64,000 nt of DNA, from NCBI RefSeq assembly GCF_018881975.1, contig NZ_JACVPJ010000009.1:1-64000 (forward strand), read 5' to 3'. The notes under the pieces are model-generated. The model was not told the DNA's origin and did not search any database. It was given only the letters and a program-made list of their open reading frames with translations. A program made the position numbers and the translations under genes. Of the stretch, positions 9,379 through 19,063 are shown in pieces. How positions within the stretch are numbered: the stretch's first letter is position 1; every line of letters starts with the position of its first letter. This stretch comes from Polynucleobacter sp. JS-Safj-400b-B2 (GTDB taxonomy: Bacteria; Pseudomonadota; Gammaproteobacteria; Burkholderiales; Burkholderiaceae).

Positions 9379-10629
9379 ATGACGAAAACACCTATAAATG
9401 ACGCATTAGATGATACTCATCAGCGATCATCAAAGCCATTACCCCTCTCTGGAGTGCGCGTTCTTGACGTAAGTCAAGTAATGGCCGGCCCCTACTGCTG
9501 CATGCTCTTGGCCGACTTAGGTGCAGACGTTATCAAGATTGAGCCTCCAGGTACTGGTGATCAAACACGTGGGGCAATGGGATTCAAAATGAAAGGTTCA
9601 GACAGCATGGGCTTTCTGAATATGAATCGCAATAAACGCAGTCTGACTCTTAATCTCAAAACTGAAGCGGGTAAAAAAGTATTTTTTGAATTGGTCAAGA
9701 CTGCTGATATTTTGGTTGAGAACTATCGACCAGGCGTTATGAAGAAATTAGGGATTGACTATCCTTCTTTGCAAGCCATCAACCCGGGCTTGGTTTATGC
9801 CAGCATCTCTGGTTTTGGCCAAACCGGCCCTTGGGCAGATCGCCCTGGGTTTGATCTGATGGCGCAAGCAATGTCTGGCGTCATGAGCGTCACAGGTTAT
9901 CCAGATGGACCTCCCGTCAAAGCTGGCGTGCCGGTAGCTGATATTGGTTGCGCACTCTTTGCGGTTTATGGAATTTTGTCAGCCTATATCGGCAAGACGA
10001 AAACTGGCGAAGGTCAATTTATTGATGCCTCACTCTTTGATTCTGCTTTGGCATTTTCTATCTGGGATACCGCTCAATATTGGGGTACTGGGGTGGAGCC
10101 TTATAAGCTTGGGACAGCAAATCATATGAGTGCGCCCTACCAAGCCATGAAAGCTTCGGATGGTTACTTTGTCATGGGCGCTACCAATCAAAAACTCTGG
10201 AAATTACTGTGTGACAAGATTGAACATCCAGAGTTATTTGATGATGCACGCTTCAAAACGAATCCATTGCGCTTGGCAAATCGTTTAGAGCTCGCCGCAG
10301 AACTAGAGAAGTCATTTGCAACTAAAACTGCTGATGAATGGGTTGATGCACTTCTGGCTGCAGGTATTCCAGCAGGTCCAATTAATACCTACCCAGAAGC
10401 ATTTGATAGTGAACATGGTCGTCATCGCAAGATGCGTATGGAGATTGACCACCCTATTGAAGGCACAGTTCCCAACATTGGCTTTGCCGTCAAAATGAAT
10501 GGCACGCCTCAGCAGGTATATCGTCACCCTCCTTTACTGGGGGAACACACCAGCGAGCTTCTAGCAGAACTGGGTATTGAAGGCGATGAACTGAAGTCTT
10601 TAGAAGCTGGCGGTGCTTTTGCACCATAG
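9379..10629 (+). CDS. CaiB/BaiF family CoA transferase
   Basis: Family III CoA transferases move CoA between carboxylic acids. The 416-residue product has LSGVRVLDVSQVMAGPYCCM, LADLGADVIKIEPPGTGDQT, a FIDASLFDSALAF segment holding the likely catalytic aspartate, and GIPAGPINTYPEAF. I chose ATG 9379. The frame is open from 9316 but the extra 21 residues form a hydrophobic stretch that does not fit the family. It is divergent from the Bug receptor/enoyl-CoA hydratase pair, which supports a shared organic-acid pathway. The acyl donor and acceptor cannot be told from sequence. Confidence 0.9.
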   Translation: MTKTPINDALDDTHQRSSKPLPLSGVRVLDVSQVMAGPYCCMLLADLGADVIKIEPPGTGDQTRGAMGFKMKGSDSMGFLNMNRNKRSLTLNLKTEAGKKVFFELVKTADILVENYRPGVMKKLGIDYPSLQAINPGLVYASISGFGQTGPWADRPGFDLMAQAMSGVMSVTGYPDGPPVKAGVPVADIGCALFAVYGILSAYIGKTKTGEGQFIDASLFDSALAFSIWDTAQYWGTGVEPYKLGTANHMSAPYQAMKASDGYFVMGATNQKLWKLLCDKIEHPELFDDARFKTNPLRLANRLELAAELEKSFATKTADEWVDALLAAGIPAGPINTYPEAFDSEHGRHRKMRMEIDHPIEGTVPNIGFAVKMNGTPQQVYRHPPLLGEHTSELLAELGIEGDELKSLEAGGAFAP

Positions 10630-10659
10630 ATTGCAACTTGATCAGCGAAGAGAATAAGT

Positions 10660-10687
10660 AAAAAGGGGCCCAACGGAGCCCTTTTTA
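10660..10687. terminator. Bidirectional Rho-independent terminator
   Basis: AAAAGGGGC pairs with GCCCTTTTT across an 8-base loop, giving a 9-bp hairpin (one G-U pair) with A- and T-tracts on either side. It lies between the convergent CoA-transferase and alkylsulfatase genes and can serve both. Confidence 0.85.
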
Positions 10688-10705
10688 CTTGGCAAGAGTA
10701 ACTCA

Positions 10706-12811
10706 CTACTCGCCAGCTGTAATTGCCATCTCTTGTGCGGCAAATGGATCTTTAGCTGGGGATGCTGGTTTAGGGGCGACCTTTCCTTTTGTCCCTGGCA
10801 TGAGTTCAAAATCAGGCACAAAGACAGTCAAGGTGCTTCTGAGCTGATCAAATGGCTTGCGATCGCCATCAAACTTTACCTTGCCTTCAGCTAAGAGTTT
10901 GTCAAAAGTCGTTTGGCCGCCCATTACTTGCTCAAGATCACTTCGATTCAGCGTAATAGTCAGATTAGGGTTCTTGGCCTGCTGACCCTTAATGTTGGTC
11001 AATGCAGAGTTACTCATTTCAATCACGAATTTTTCGCCATTGTCTGGAGTAGAAAGATTGATGACAAAATTCATACCTGCTGCTTTTTTACTATCCATGC
11101 TGATAGCTAAGGCATTGAGCCAGAGTTCGGTTGTCATGCCTTTGATCATGTCTGGGCCATTAGACTTTGGCGAGGCGCCTGATGGCATACCATGTCGAAG
11201 TTCGTAAGCAGCTCCCAAGAAGCTATTACGCATACTTGGGCTTTCTTTTTGGTAACCAATCTGCTCAAAGATGTCAGCAAGCAAGTCTTTTGCGGCAGTA
11301 TTGTTCGGCTGTGCGTAGACCAACTTATTCACAATCTCCATAGCCTCGCGGTACTTACCCTGCTTATAGAGCTCTTTACCCTTTGCCATGATCTTGGCTG
11401 AACCACCCATCATCTCGACATACAGTGGCGCTGAGTCTTTTGGCGACAGTGGTGCCAGCGTTGCTGGATTAGCATCCCAATAACCCAGATAACGATTAAT
11501 CACAGCGCGGCTATTGTGCTCTTCAGATCCATGATAACTATGGGCAGCCCACTGCTTCTTTAAGCTTTCGGGCTGCTTGTAGACATTCTGAATTTCATTA
11601 ATGGTCACACCATTATTTGCTAGGTGAAGGACTTCATTATGCAAGTGAGCATAACTATCGCGCTGCGTACGCATCACTTCCTGAATACGTTCATTACCCC
11701 AACGTGGCCAAGTATGCGATGCAAACATGACTTCACTTTCATTGCCAGAGCGATATAAGGCGTTATTGATATTCTTAGACCATGCCAAGGAGTCGCGAAC
11801 TAAAGCGCCGCGCAAGGTGTAAATATTGTGAATTGTGCCGGTGATATTTTCCGCAGCTCAAAAAGCTTTAAATTGCGGAAAGTAGGTATTCATCTCGGCA
11901 GGAGCTTCAGTACCAGGAGTATTTTGGAACTCCATCTCTACACCATCAACCGTCATTTTTTCGTATGGCTGATTGATATAGACGTTAGGCTCAATGAGGC
12001 CTAAATTGCCTGCTGCAGTATTTTTACCAATCGATTGATCCACGTGTCCAAAAGGACTTCTTGGCAATAACACTCCGTATTGGAAATACATTCTGCGGGT
12101 CATGGCATTACCGGCATAGACGTTCTCAGCAATCGCATGATCCATAAAGCCAGCCGGGGCAATGATCTTCACCTTGCCACTCTTAACATCCGCCTCATCC
12201 ACTACGCCTCTCACACCACCAAAGTGATCTCCATGCGAATGGGAATACACCACAGCTACAACTGGACGTTTACCAAGCTTTTCATTTACCAACTCCAGAG
12301 CAGCACGCGCTGTTTCTTTGGCAGTCAATGGATCAAATACAATCCAGCCGCTATTGGTCTTCACAAAGCTAATATTGGCTAAGTCAAAGCCGCGAACTTG
12401 ATAGATTTTTCCTGGCACCACTTCATACAAGCCATAACCCATGTTGAGGATGGCTTGACGCTGTAATGAAGGATGAACGCTATCAAAGTCTTTACCTTGT
12501 AATAAGAAGTCGTAGCTTCCCATGTCCCAGGCAACATTACCCGCATCGGCCATGATGGTTTTATAAGGAGGCGCAGCGATAAAACCTCTCTTTGACTCTT
12601 CAAAATCTCGCTTATCTTGAAATGGCAGCGTCTTGCGAAGCACATTTTGTAATTCAACCGTGTAACTGGATGGTGCCTTACCTTTCTCATCGAAGTGTTT
12701 ACCCTGCATGGCGCCAGGATCAGCGACAACACCTCCGCCACCAGCTGCCATTGCGAATCCTGAAGTCATCATCATGATTGCAATTGAAATTTTGTTAAGT
12801 TTGATTTTCAT
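10706..12811 (-). pseudogene. Alkyl/aryl-sulfatase (SdsA1/BDS1-type metallo-beta-lactamase fold) with one in-frame TGA
   Basis: Full-length alkylsulfatases of this type hydrolyse primary alkyl sulfates such as SDS in the periplasm. The gene reads as 702 codons in one frame, broken only by TGA at 11858-11860 (codon 318). The N-terminal part has a signal peptide (MKIKLNKISIAIMMMTSGFAMA) of the usual type, GYGLYEVVPGKIYQVRGFDL, and the zinc motif HSHGDH near residue 190. Downstream of the TGA the reading continues without a frameshift as AAENITGTIHNIYTLRGALV, the expected next family segment, then an alkylsulfatase dimerisation domain and SCP2-like C-terminus. It may be a nonsense mutation, a sequencing error, or recoding. 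The residue expected at this site is Cys or Trp, as far as I recall the family. Confidence 0.85.
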
Positions 12812-12905
12812 AAGAGCCTAAAGAAAAGATGTTTTATTGCTTAAATGATATGTTTGAGTAAATCCATAGCAATTAGCCTTACAGCTAATAAGCAATATAG
12901 AAGGA

Positions 12906-14354
12906 TTACGTTGAATAAACTGCAACCAAAGGTAAACGTACAAAAAAGGTAGCCCCCTTACGAGCAAATGACTCAAACCAAATAGAGCCGCCATGCCTAG
13001 AGATAATATGTTTGCATAACCAAAGGCCAATACCCATTCCCGAGCTTTTGGTCGTCGAGAGGAGTTCAAACATATGGGTCTGGACATCCTGGTCAATCCC
13101 TAAACCACTATCTGTGATCGATATTTGAATCTCAGATCCAATGTTCTTACCCAAAATGGTGATTGTTTTATCTGCTTTATCTGAGGACTTCAACGCATCA
13201 ATGGCGTTAATCAATAGATTCAAAAGAACCTGTTGTAGCTCGCTCTTATTTGCCGTTATAAATAAATCTTTTTCTAACTTCAATACCATTTGAATATTTT
13301 GCTTAGCAATCTCAGGGCTAGCGATAGTAAGCACTAAGTCTATTAAATCAGCGACATCTACTTTGGATGTCAGAATTTTTTCATCAGAAAAAACAGATCT
13401 GAGAGAGCGAATGATGTTTGCTGCTCGCTGGTTATCCGATAGTAATGAATCTAGGATTTCTTTTTGCAACTCAGGATCTACACTTCCTTCAGTTAATTTT
13501 TTTTGCAGGAATTGTATATTTAGGTTTGATGCACCTAAAGGTTGATTCAGCTCATGAGCAATGGAAGCTGATAAGGCCCCAGTGCTAGCGGTCTTGTTAG
13601 CCTTTAATAATGAGGCAATCAAAAGGTCTCGCTCTTGCAATAGTTTTTTAGTTGTCTCATTTTCGGCTATCACATTGATATTGGCGACAACGACTTGCTC
13701 AGCCCAATAACTACCAATAGCAATGTACGAAAGCGTATTCATTACTAACTGAGAGATGGTGAATAAGATCAGTATTTGCGGAATTTGCTCAACACGCGTA
13801 ATCGCAACAGCAGATGTAACTAATATTAAAAAACGGCCTATCGCAAAAAACATTTCTGCAAAGCTTGCACATTGCATATAAAGCAACTGTTTTGAGGGTG
13901 AAGTTTTTCTTTTGATGGCCAACTCATAAATTTGCCAGCAATAAAAAATACTGGCAATGGTAGCCATTACAGCAGTTCGAATCTCAAAAGTACCGTGTAG
14001 GCGCATGTATTCGAATGTAAGAATGAAAATGAGGACTGAAGCTAAGGCATAGATCTTTGTTTGCTTGGAGACCCCTCGATTAAGCGACTGACAAAATAAG
14101 ACTTGCAATAACGCAGCGACATAAAAAAGGCTATTAGCTACCGTGAAATTAAATTCAGGGTTCACCATATTTTGTAGAGTGATGGCTCCAGCGCCAAAAG
14201 TTAATAAGCCCGCCACGCTAACTATTATTGAGAACATCCAATACAAACTAGGTTTAAGAAGGCTTTGGGAGCGGTAATAGTGATAAATACCCAAAAACAA
14301 GCCCATCTGAATGATGGCGAGAATAAAGAAGTAGATAGAAATTAGAGCCTTCAT
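12906..14354 (-). CDS. Membrane sensor histidine kinase
   Basis: A 482-residue two-component sensor. The first 215 residues hold about seven hydrophobic segments (opening LISIYFFILAIIQMGLFLGI) with no obvious periplasmic domain. A linker helix follows, then an H-box ASIAHELNQPLGASNLNIQF with the phospho-acceptor histidine near residue 266. The HATPase domain shows an N-box LLNLLINAIDALKSS, a G1 box DSGLGID and a G2 region GMGIGLWLCKHIIS. No response-regulator gene lies beside it, so it is an orphan kinase. It is divergent from an outer-membrane beta-barrel gene at 14400 with 45 bases between starts. The stimulus is unknown. Confidence 0.9.
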   Translation of the reverse strand: MKALISIYFFILAIIQMGLFLGIYHYYRSQSLLKPSLYWMFSIIVSVAGLLTFGAGAITLQNMVNPEFNFTVANSLFYVAALLQVLFCQSLNRGVSKQTKIYALASVLIFILTFEYMRLHGTFEIRTAVMATIASIFYCWQIYELAIKRKTSPSKQLLYMQCASFAEMFFAIGRFLILVTSAVAITRVEQIPQILILFTISQLVMNTLSYIAIGSYWAEQVVVANINVIAENETTKKLLQERDLLIASLLKANKTASTGALSASIAHELNQPLGASNLNIQFLQKKLTEGSVDPELQKEILDSLLSDNQRAANIIRSLRSVFSDEKILTSKVDVADLIDLVLTIASPEIAKQNIQMVLKLEKDLFITANKSELQQVLLNLLINAIDALKSSDKADKTITILGKNIGSEIQISITDSGLGIDQDVQTHMFELLSTTKSSGMGIGLWLCKHIISRHGGSIWFESFARKGATFFVRLPLVAVYST

Positions 14355-14399
14355 GTTCGCTATAGTACATCTACTAAATTGAATCGCTAAAATCGAATA

Positions 14400-15353
14400 A
14401 TGCTGCCTTTTAGTAGAACCCAGCTCCTTTTCTTTGTCACCCTATTTGCCGCTGGGATTGACCTTGCACATGCCCAATCCGCCCTCTATAACGCCGCAAA
14501 TAATTACCTTAAAAAGCGCGCTGATGCCTTTATGACGATTACTGGCTACTCTCTCACACCAGATGTCACTACGGGCCCCTTATCGATTCGCAACAATGGT
14601 GGCGATAACGCTGACTTACAGATGATCTCTTTAGGTGGTGGTGATCGTATTAGTGCAAATTTTCCACTCTACTTAGAAGGTACTATTGCGGTGAATCGCT
14701 ACAACCCCACTTTTACCGACGGAATTGGGAACAGCTCTGTTACCGTACCGGTCCACTGGAATAGCGTAACTGGTACAGGGGGTATTGGATGGGATTTTCC
14801 GATTACGAATGAGCTGCGCTTTCGCCCTATTGCCAATGTCATGCTAGGTCACCTAGAGAGCGATCTTTCGATTGCCTCTCGAGTCATTCAAAATCAAAAA
14901 GGCGTTGACTTGCAATTCCTCAATGGTGGTCGCATGAACTCTTATGGCTTAGGCGGCTCAGTCATGCTCGATTATGAAAATTACAAACCTGATCAAGAAA
15001 TTGATGTGGAATTGCGTTACACCAATATTCCGGTCCAAACATTTGCGACTTCTACCGCGGTCCAGGGATCAGCAGACTCGCAAAGTCTGGCACTTTGGGC
15101 CCGTAGTCGCATACCAACACCGATCATGCTATTGGATAGGCCATTAAGAGCCGTGTTTGAGCTAGCCCATACAGAATTTTTGGGTGACCTACGGGGGGCG
15201 CTGGGGTTTAATTCCCTTTCCTCCGTCGGCACTGGCATTGAATTGGATCGAAGCGCCTCTGACCCCATATTTACAAGGGTTAGGGTCGTATTTCGCTACC
15301 AATTTGGCCAAAATGTCCATGGAACCTCTATCGGATTAGCGGCAAGCTTCTAG
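14400..15353 (+). CDS. Outer-membrane beta-barrel protein, function unknown
   Basis: The 317-residue product has a clear signal peptide (SRTQLLFFVTLFAAGIDLAHAQ) cleaved after AHA at about residue 24. The remainder alternates short amphipathic strands with Gly/Asn/Asp-rich turns and ends in AASF with a terminal phenylalanine, the Bam recognition feature of outer-membrane proteins. The central and C-terminal strands resemble a solitary autotransporter-like barrel. I cannot name a family. It is divergent from the sensor kinase at 12906-14354, so the kinase could sense envelope state, though that is only positional inference. Confidence 0.7.
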   Translation: MLPFSRTQLLFFVTLFAAGIDLAHAQSALYNAANNYLKKRADAFMTITGYSLTPDVTTGPLSIRNNGGDNADLQMISLGGGDRISANFPLYLEGTIAVNRYNPTFTDGIGNSSVTVPVHWNSVTGTGGIGWDFPITNELRFRPIANVMLGHLESDLSIASRVIQNQKGVDLQFLNGGRMNSYGLGGSVMLDYENYKPDQEIDVELRYTNIPVQTFATSTAVQGSADSQSLALWARSRIPTPIMLLDRPLRAVFELAHTEFLGDLRGALGFNSLSSVGTGIELDRSASDPIFTRVRVVFRYQFGQNVHGTSIGLAASF

Positions 15354-15452
15354 CAATACAATAGACATAAGTACTAAATTGCTAGTATTTAGACATTCCC
15401 GCATCGCCATCTAATGGCGATGTACTTTAAATATCTTAAGGATCAAACGATT

Positions 15453-16034
15453 ATGAAAAAAATTATCATTGCTGTCGTCATTGCTGCAATCGCAGTTGGC
15501 GGTTACTTTTACCTCACTAAACCAAAAGCACCTATTGCTGGTGTAGCCGCTCAAGAAGCCGCACTCATCTACGATGGTGAAGTAATTAAAATTGATGCTG
15601 CAACACGCACAGTTACTCTAAAAAATAAAGATGGCGAAACTTCTATCGTTGCCGGTCCTGAAGTGAAAAACTTTGCTGAAATTAACGTGGGTGACCATTT
15701 TGATGTTGTTTATGAAATGGCTGTAGCGATTGAATTAGTTAAGGTTAAAAATCCAGGCGTAACTAGCGAGCAAGTTACTACTAGCACCGCAACTGCCCCA
15801 CAAGGTGACAAGCCAGGTATGATCACTACCAACACTGTTACTGCAACTGCCAATGTTGAAGCTATTGATACAGTTAAAAATGTTGTTTCATTAAAAGGCC
15901 CACAAGGAAACATCTTCAAGGTTAAGGTTCAGAACCCTGACTTGATGAAAGATATTGCCGTAAATGATCAAGTAAAAGTGGTTTACACAGAAGCAATTGC
16001 TGCAGTAGTAAGCGCACCAGCTGCTAAGAAGTGA
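15453..16034 (+). CDS. Membrane-anchored/exported protein with two repeated beta domains
   Basis: The 193-residue product starts MKKIIIAVVIAAIAVGGYFY, one N-terminal membrane segment or uncleaved signal anchor. Two similar halves follow: GEVIKIDAATRTVTLKNKDG ... NFAEINVGDHFDVVYEMAVAI near residues 40-95, and ANVEAIDTVKNVVSLKGPQG ... DIAVNDQVKVVYTEAIAAVV near 130-190. This points to an internal duplication of an OB-like or DUF-type beta fold. I chose ATG 15453 because AAGGA lies 10 bases upstream and the hydrophobic segment then starts at once. The earlier in-frame ATG at 15414 would add 13 residues. Function unknown. Confidence 0.75.
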   Translation: MKKIIIAVVIAAIAVGGYFYLTKPKAPIAGVAAQEAALIYDGEVIKIDAATRTVTLKNKDGETSIVAGPEVKNFAEINVGDHFDVVYEMAVAIELVKVKNPGVTSEQVTTSTATAPQGDKPGMITTNTVTATANVEAIDTVKNVVSLKGPQGNIFKVKVQNPDLMKDIAVNDQVKVVYTEAIAAVVSAPAAKK

Positions 16035-16096
16035 TCAAGCAATACTGTAGTTTTACGAAAGTTCCTTCATAGCTCTTTTCTAGGAGCTAGAAAGAT

Positions 16097-16127
16097 AAAA
16101 GCCCAGCAAGTAGTTGCTGGGCTTTTT
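16097..16127. terminator. Strong bidirectional terminator
   Basis: AAAAGCCCAGCAA-GTAG-TTGCTGGGCTTTTT: a 9-bp perfect GC-rich stem, tetraloop and T-tract, with an A-tract on the other side. It sits between the exported-protein gene and the convergent tRNA-Ser gene. Confidence 0.93.
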
Positions 16128-16137
16128 ACATTCAATT

Positions 16138-16227
16138 TGGCGGAAGAGGTGAGATTCGAACTCACGGAGGACTTTCATCCTCGCCAGTTTTCAAGACTGG
16201 TGCATTCAACCGCTCTGCCACTCTTCC
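16138..16227 (-). tRNA. tRNA-Ser (anticodon TGA)
   Basis: A 90-base class II tRNA with encoded CCA. Acceptor GGAAGAG pairs with CTCTTCC; the anticodon stem CCAGT/ACTGG closes loop CTTGAAA with anticodon TGA; a long variable arm CGAGGATGAAAGTCCTCC and T-loop TTCGAAT follow. It reads UCN codons. The adjacent FAD oxidoreductase gene lies upstream on the other side of a short gap. Confidence 0.97.
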
Positions 16228-16260
16228 ATTTACTTGAATCTGTTTGATTCAAGCCCTAGA

Positions 16261-17397
16261 TTATAGAGAACTTTTGATTTGCCCTTCTAAATGCATGGCA
16301 ATAGCTAGGCTGGAGGTCAATCCAGGGGACTCAAAGCCATATAGATTAAAGAGACCTTCCAAGCCATGGTCTTTAGGGGTATTGAAGCAGAAGTCACCTG
16401 CAGGAGTATTGGGCGGGACAATTTTAGCCCTCACTCCAGAGTAGTCTGGCTGCAAAGCATTGTCCTTAAGGCCTGGCCAGTAGCGCCTGACGGCCTCATA
16501 GAAGCCCTCGCCTCTTTTGGGATTGACTGTGTAATCAATCTGCTCTTCCTGGTCAATATCGAGCCACTCCACATCAGGACCAAATTTGGCTTGTCCACCC
16601 ATATCTAAAGTGAGATGTACGCCGAGTCCACCAGGTTCTGGGATGGGATAAATCAAATGATTAAATGGTGATTTTCCGGAAAGAGAAAAGTAATTGCCTT
16701 TAGCAAAATACGCTTTCGGGATTTGATCTTTAGATAAAGATTCAATTTTTTGCGCCACTGCTGGTGCGCTCATACCCGCACAATTAATCAGAAGCTTTGT
16801 TTGAATTTTCATGCCATCGGCGCCACCGATTTCTAATTCAAATCCATCCTTGGCATTTTCGCCAATGGGCTTTGCACTGATCAGTGGTGATTGGTATGCC
16901 ACCATGCCACCTGCATCTTCAAAGCCACCCAAGAGGGAAAGCATGTAGCCATGGCTATCAACAATGCCAGTACTAGATGACAAGATAGCTGCTACGCACT
17001 GCAACTGTGGTTCTAATGATTTTGCTTCATCACCAGAAATCATCTTGATCTCTGGTACGCCATTGTTCTGAGCTTTATACAAAATGGCCTGCAAGTCATC
17101 TATTTGGGATGCATCAGCAGCAACAATAAGTTTGCCGTAGGGTTGAGTTGCTACTTGATGGCTGCGGCAGTATTCATAAAGCAAGCGATTGCCTTCTACG
17201 CAGAGCTTCGCTTTAAGTGAATCCTTGGGGTAATAGATTCCGGCATGAATCACCTCACTGTTGCGCGCGCTACTAATCGTGCCAAAAGAAGCCTCACGTT
17301 CTAACAGAATCGTTTCCCTGCCTTGCAAAGCCATTTCCCTAGCAACAGCCAGACCAACCACCCCGGCACCAATGACGACACAATCAAGTCGCTCCAT
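16261..17397 (-). CDS. FAD-dependent oxidoreductase, L-2-hydroxyglutarate dehydrogenase (LhgO)-like
   Basis: A 378-residue DAO-type flavoprotein. The N-terminal dinucleotide-binding motif is VVIGAGVVGLAVAREMALQG, followed by ETILLERE and SSARNSEVIHAGIYY. That last stretch is typical of the L-2-hydroxyglutarate/glycerol-3-phosphate dehydrogenase branch. The C-terminus has YGFESPGLTSSLAIAMHL. The closest functional guess is oxidation of an L-2-hydroxy acid to a 2-keto acid with electrons to quinone. The substrate is not certain. It stands alone, divergent from pgi. Confidence 0.82.
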   Translation of the reverse strand: MERLDCVVIGAGVVGLAVAREMALQGRETILLEREASFGTISSARNSEVIHAGIYYPKDSLKAKLCVEGNRLLYEYCRSHQVATQPYGKLIVAADASQIDDLQAILYKAQNNGVPEIKMISGDEAKSLEPQLQCVAAILSSSTGIVDSHGYMLSLLGGFEDAGGMVAYQSPLISAKPIGENAKDGFELEIGGADGMKIQTKLLINCAGMSAPAVAQKIESLSKDQIPKAYFAKGNYFSLSGKSPFNHLIYPIPEPGGLGVHLTLDMGGQAKFGPDVEWLDIDQEEQIDYTVNPKRGEGFYEAVRRYWPGLKDNALQPDYSGVRAKIVPPNTPAGDFCFNTPKDHGLEGLFNLYGFESPGLTSSLAIAMHLEGQIKSSL

Positions 17398-17497
17398 CTA
17401 CTACGCTCGCTTTGTTTTTTTAGGTATTAACATACTTAAATCGTAACATTTTCAGTGTTTTAGTGGGTTTTTGGGCACTTCTTGATAGAATCTTTCT

Positions 17498-18988
17498 ATG
17501 TCTACAAAACCAGCTGCAGTTAATCTGAAAACCCTATTTAGTACCCAAGATATCGTTTTAGATAGCGCTTATCAAGGCATTGATGCTGCCAGTTGGAAAT
17601 CCCTCTTCAAACAAGCTAAAGAGGCTCATTTAGAGCAGTTTATTACCGACCTATTTGCTGGTAAGCCAGTCAATAACTCTGAGAATCGCCCCGCCCTTCA
17701 TTCTGCTCTGCGTAATCTGGATAAAACTCCAGTATTAATCGACGGTAAAGATGTCATGCCTGAGGTTGCTCAAGTTTGGCATCGCATTGAGGCGCTGTGC
17801 AATAAATGGGTTGGCGTTACCGATGTTATTCATATTGGTATTGGCGGATCTGACTTTGGCCCCCGTTTAGCCATTGAAGCTTTAGCCCATGTTCCCGATA
17901 TTGAAAGCCGCGGCATGCGCATGCATTTCTTGGCCAATATCGATACTGCTGAACTCAATCGTATTTTGCAACGCGCTTTACCCCACAGCACCAGGGTCAT
18001 CATCGTTTCCAAGTCCTTCACAACACTGGAAACCACCATGAATGCACAGGCTGTGGTGAAGTGGCTTAAAAATAACGGCCTTACCGATAGCCAAGTGAGC
18101 AAATCCCTCTTTGCTGTCACAGCCAATATTTCTGCAGCCAAAGAATTTGGTATTGATCAAGACCGCATCTATCCATTCTGGAACTGGGTTGGCGGCCGTT
18201 ACTCCGTATGGTCTGCCGTAGGATTACCAATTGCTCTGCAATATGGCTTTGATACCTTTAAGCAGTTCTTAGCTGGTGCCCAGGCAATGGATCTGCACTT
18301 TAAGTCTGCGCCTCTTGAAGAAAATCTGCCAGTAATCATGGCTCTGAGCCTACTCTATCAGCAAGAAAAACACAATATCAAATCATATGCTGTTATTCCG
18401 TATGCAGATGCTTTAGATTGGTTTCCGAAGTGGTTGCAGCAACTTGATATGGAAAGTAATGGCAAGAGCGTCGATCGCGATGGCAAGCCAGTAAAGTTTT
18501 CTTGCCCAGTTGTATTTGGTAGCTCAGGCAGTAATGCGCAGCATTCTTACTTTCAGTTATTGCATCAAGGCACCGAAATCATTCCCATTGATTTCATCGC
18601 AGTACGTGAGCCGATGAGTAAATTGCCTGAGGCAAAGGCGCATCACCGCATTCTGTTATCCAACTGCTTGGCGCAAGCCCAAGCACTTGCTAATGGCAAG
18701 AAGACTGATAACCCGAACAATACCTACCCTGGTAAGCGCCCTAGCAACCTACTAATTTTGCCTAAGCTGGATGCCTTCTATTTAGGCGCGCTCCTGGCGC
18801 TGTATGAAAATCGCACCGCAGCGCTAGGCGCTCTATGGAATATCAATAGCTTTGATCAACCCGGTGTTGAGCTTGGCAAAGTATTGGCCAAACCGATTGA
18901 AGCAGCCTTAAAGAATAGTGGCGCGGTAGAAGCTGATGCCAGCATCGATGAAGTGACTGCCGCCCGCATTAATTTATTTAATTCCTAG
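17498..18988 (+). CDS. pgi: Glucose-6-phosphate isomerase
   Basis: Pgi interconverts glucose 6-phosphate and fructose 6-phosphate. The 496-residue product has VIHIGIGGSDFGPRLAIEAL, FVSKSFTTLET-like VIIVSKSFTTLETTMNA, the signature GGRYSVWSAVGLPIAL, GSNAQHSYFQLLHQG with the catalytic histidine, and FDQPGVELGKVLA near the end with the substrate-binding lysine. Length is a little below the 549-residue E. coli enzyme, normal for the shorter branch. It is a single gene with no obvious operon partner; the mazEF-like pair starts 75 bases later with its own promoter. Confidence 0.96.
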   Translation: MSTKPAAVNLKTLFSTQDIVLDSAYQGIDAASWKSLFKQAKEAHLEQFITDLFAGKPVNNSENRPALHSALRNLDKTPVLIDGKDVMPEVAQVWHRIEALCNKWVGVTDVIHIGIGGSDFGPRLAIEALAHVPDIESRGMRMHFLANIDTAELNRILQRALPHSTRVIIVSKSFTTLETTMNAQAVVKWLKNNGLTDSQVSKSLFAVTANISAAKEFGIDQDRIYPFWNWVGGRYSVWSAVGLPIALQYGFDTFKQFLAGAQAMDLHFKSAPLEENLPVIMALSLLYQQEKHNIKSYAVIPYADALDWFPKWLQQLDMESNGKSVDRDGKPVKFSCPVVFGSSGSNAQHSYFQLLHQGTEIIPIDFIAVREPMSKLPEAKAHHRILLSNCLAQAQALANGKKTDNPNNTYPGKRPSNLLILPKLDAFYLGALLALYENRTAALGALWNINSFDQPGVELGKVLAKPIEAALKNSGAVEADASIDEVTAARINLFNS

Positions 18989-19005
18989 GCTATTTCTGTT
19001 TGAAT

Positions 19006-19043
19006 TTGACAAGCCATCTATAGATGTATAAACTTGTATAAAC
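19006..19043 (+). promoter_or_regulatory. Promoter and palindromic operator of the mazEF-like pair
   Basis: TTGACA at 19006-19011 fits a -35 box. TATAAA at 19027-19032, or the second copy at 19037-19042, fits a -10 region; the first gives a 15-base spacer, shorter than ideal. Between them lies the perfect 12-base palindrome CATCTATAGATG (19015-19026), and TGTATAAAC is repeated just after it. A palindrome inside the promoter suits autorepression by an AbrB/MazE-type antitoxin. Confidence 0.6.
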
Positions 19044-19063
19044 AATTTCCTTAGGAGTAAATC

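Noticed and set aside
11858-12811. Two separate metallo-beta-lactamase genes at 10706-11815 and 11858-12811
   Set aside because: Both halves are in the same frame with family-consistent sequence across the TGA, so they are one gene.
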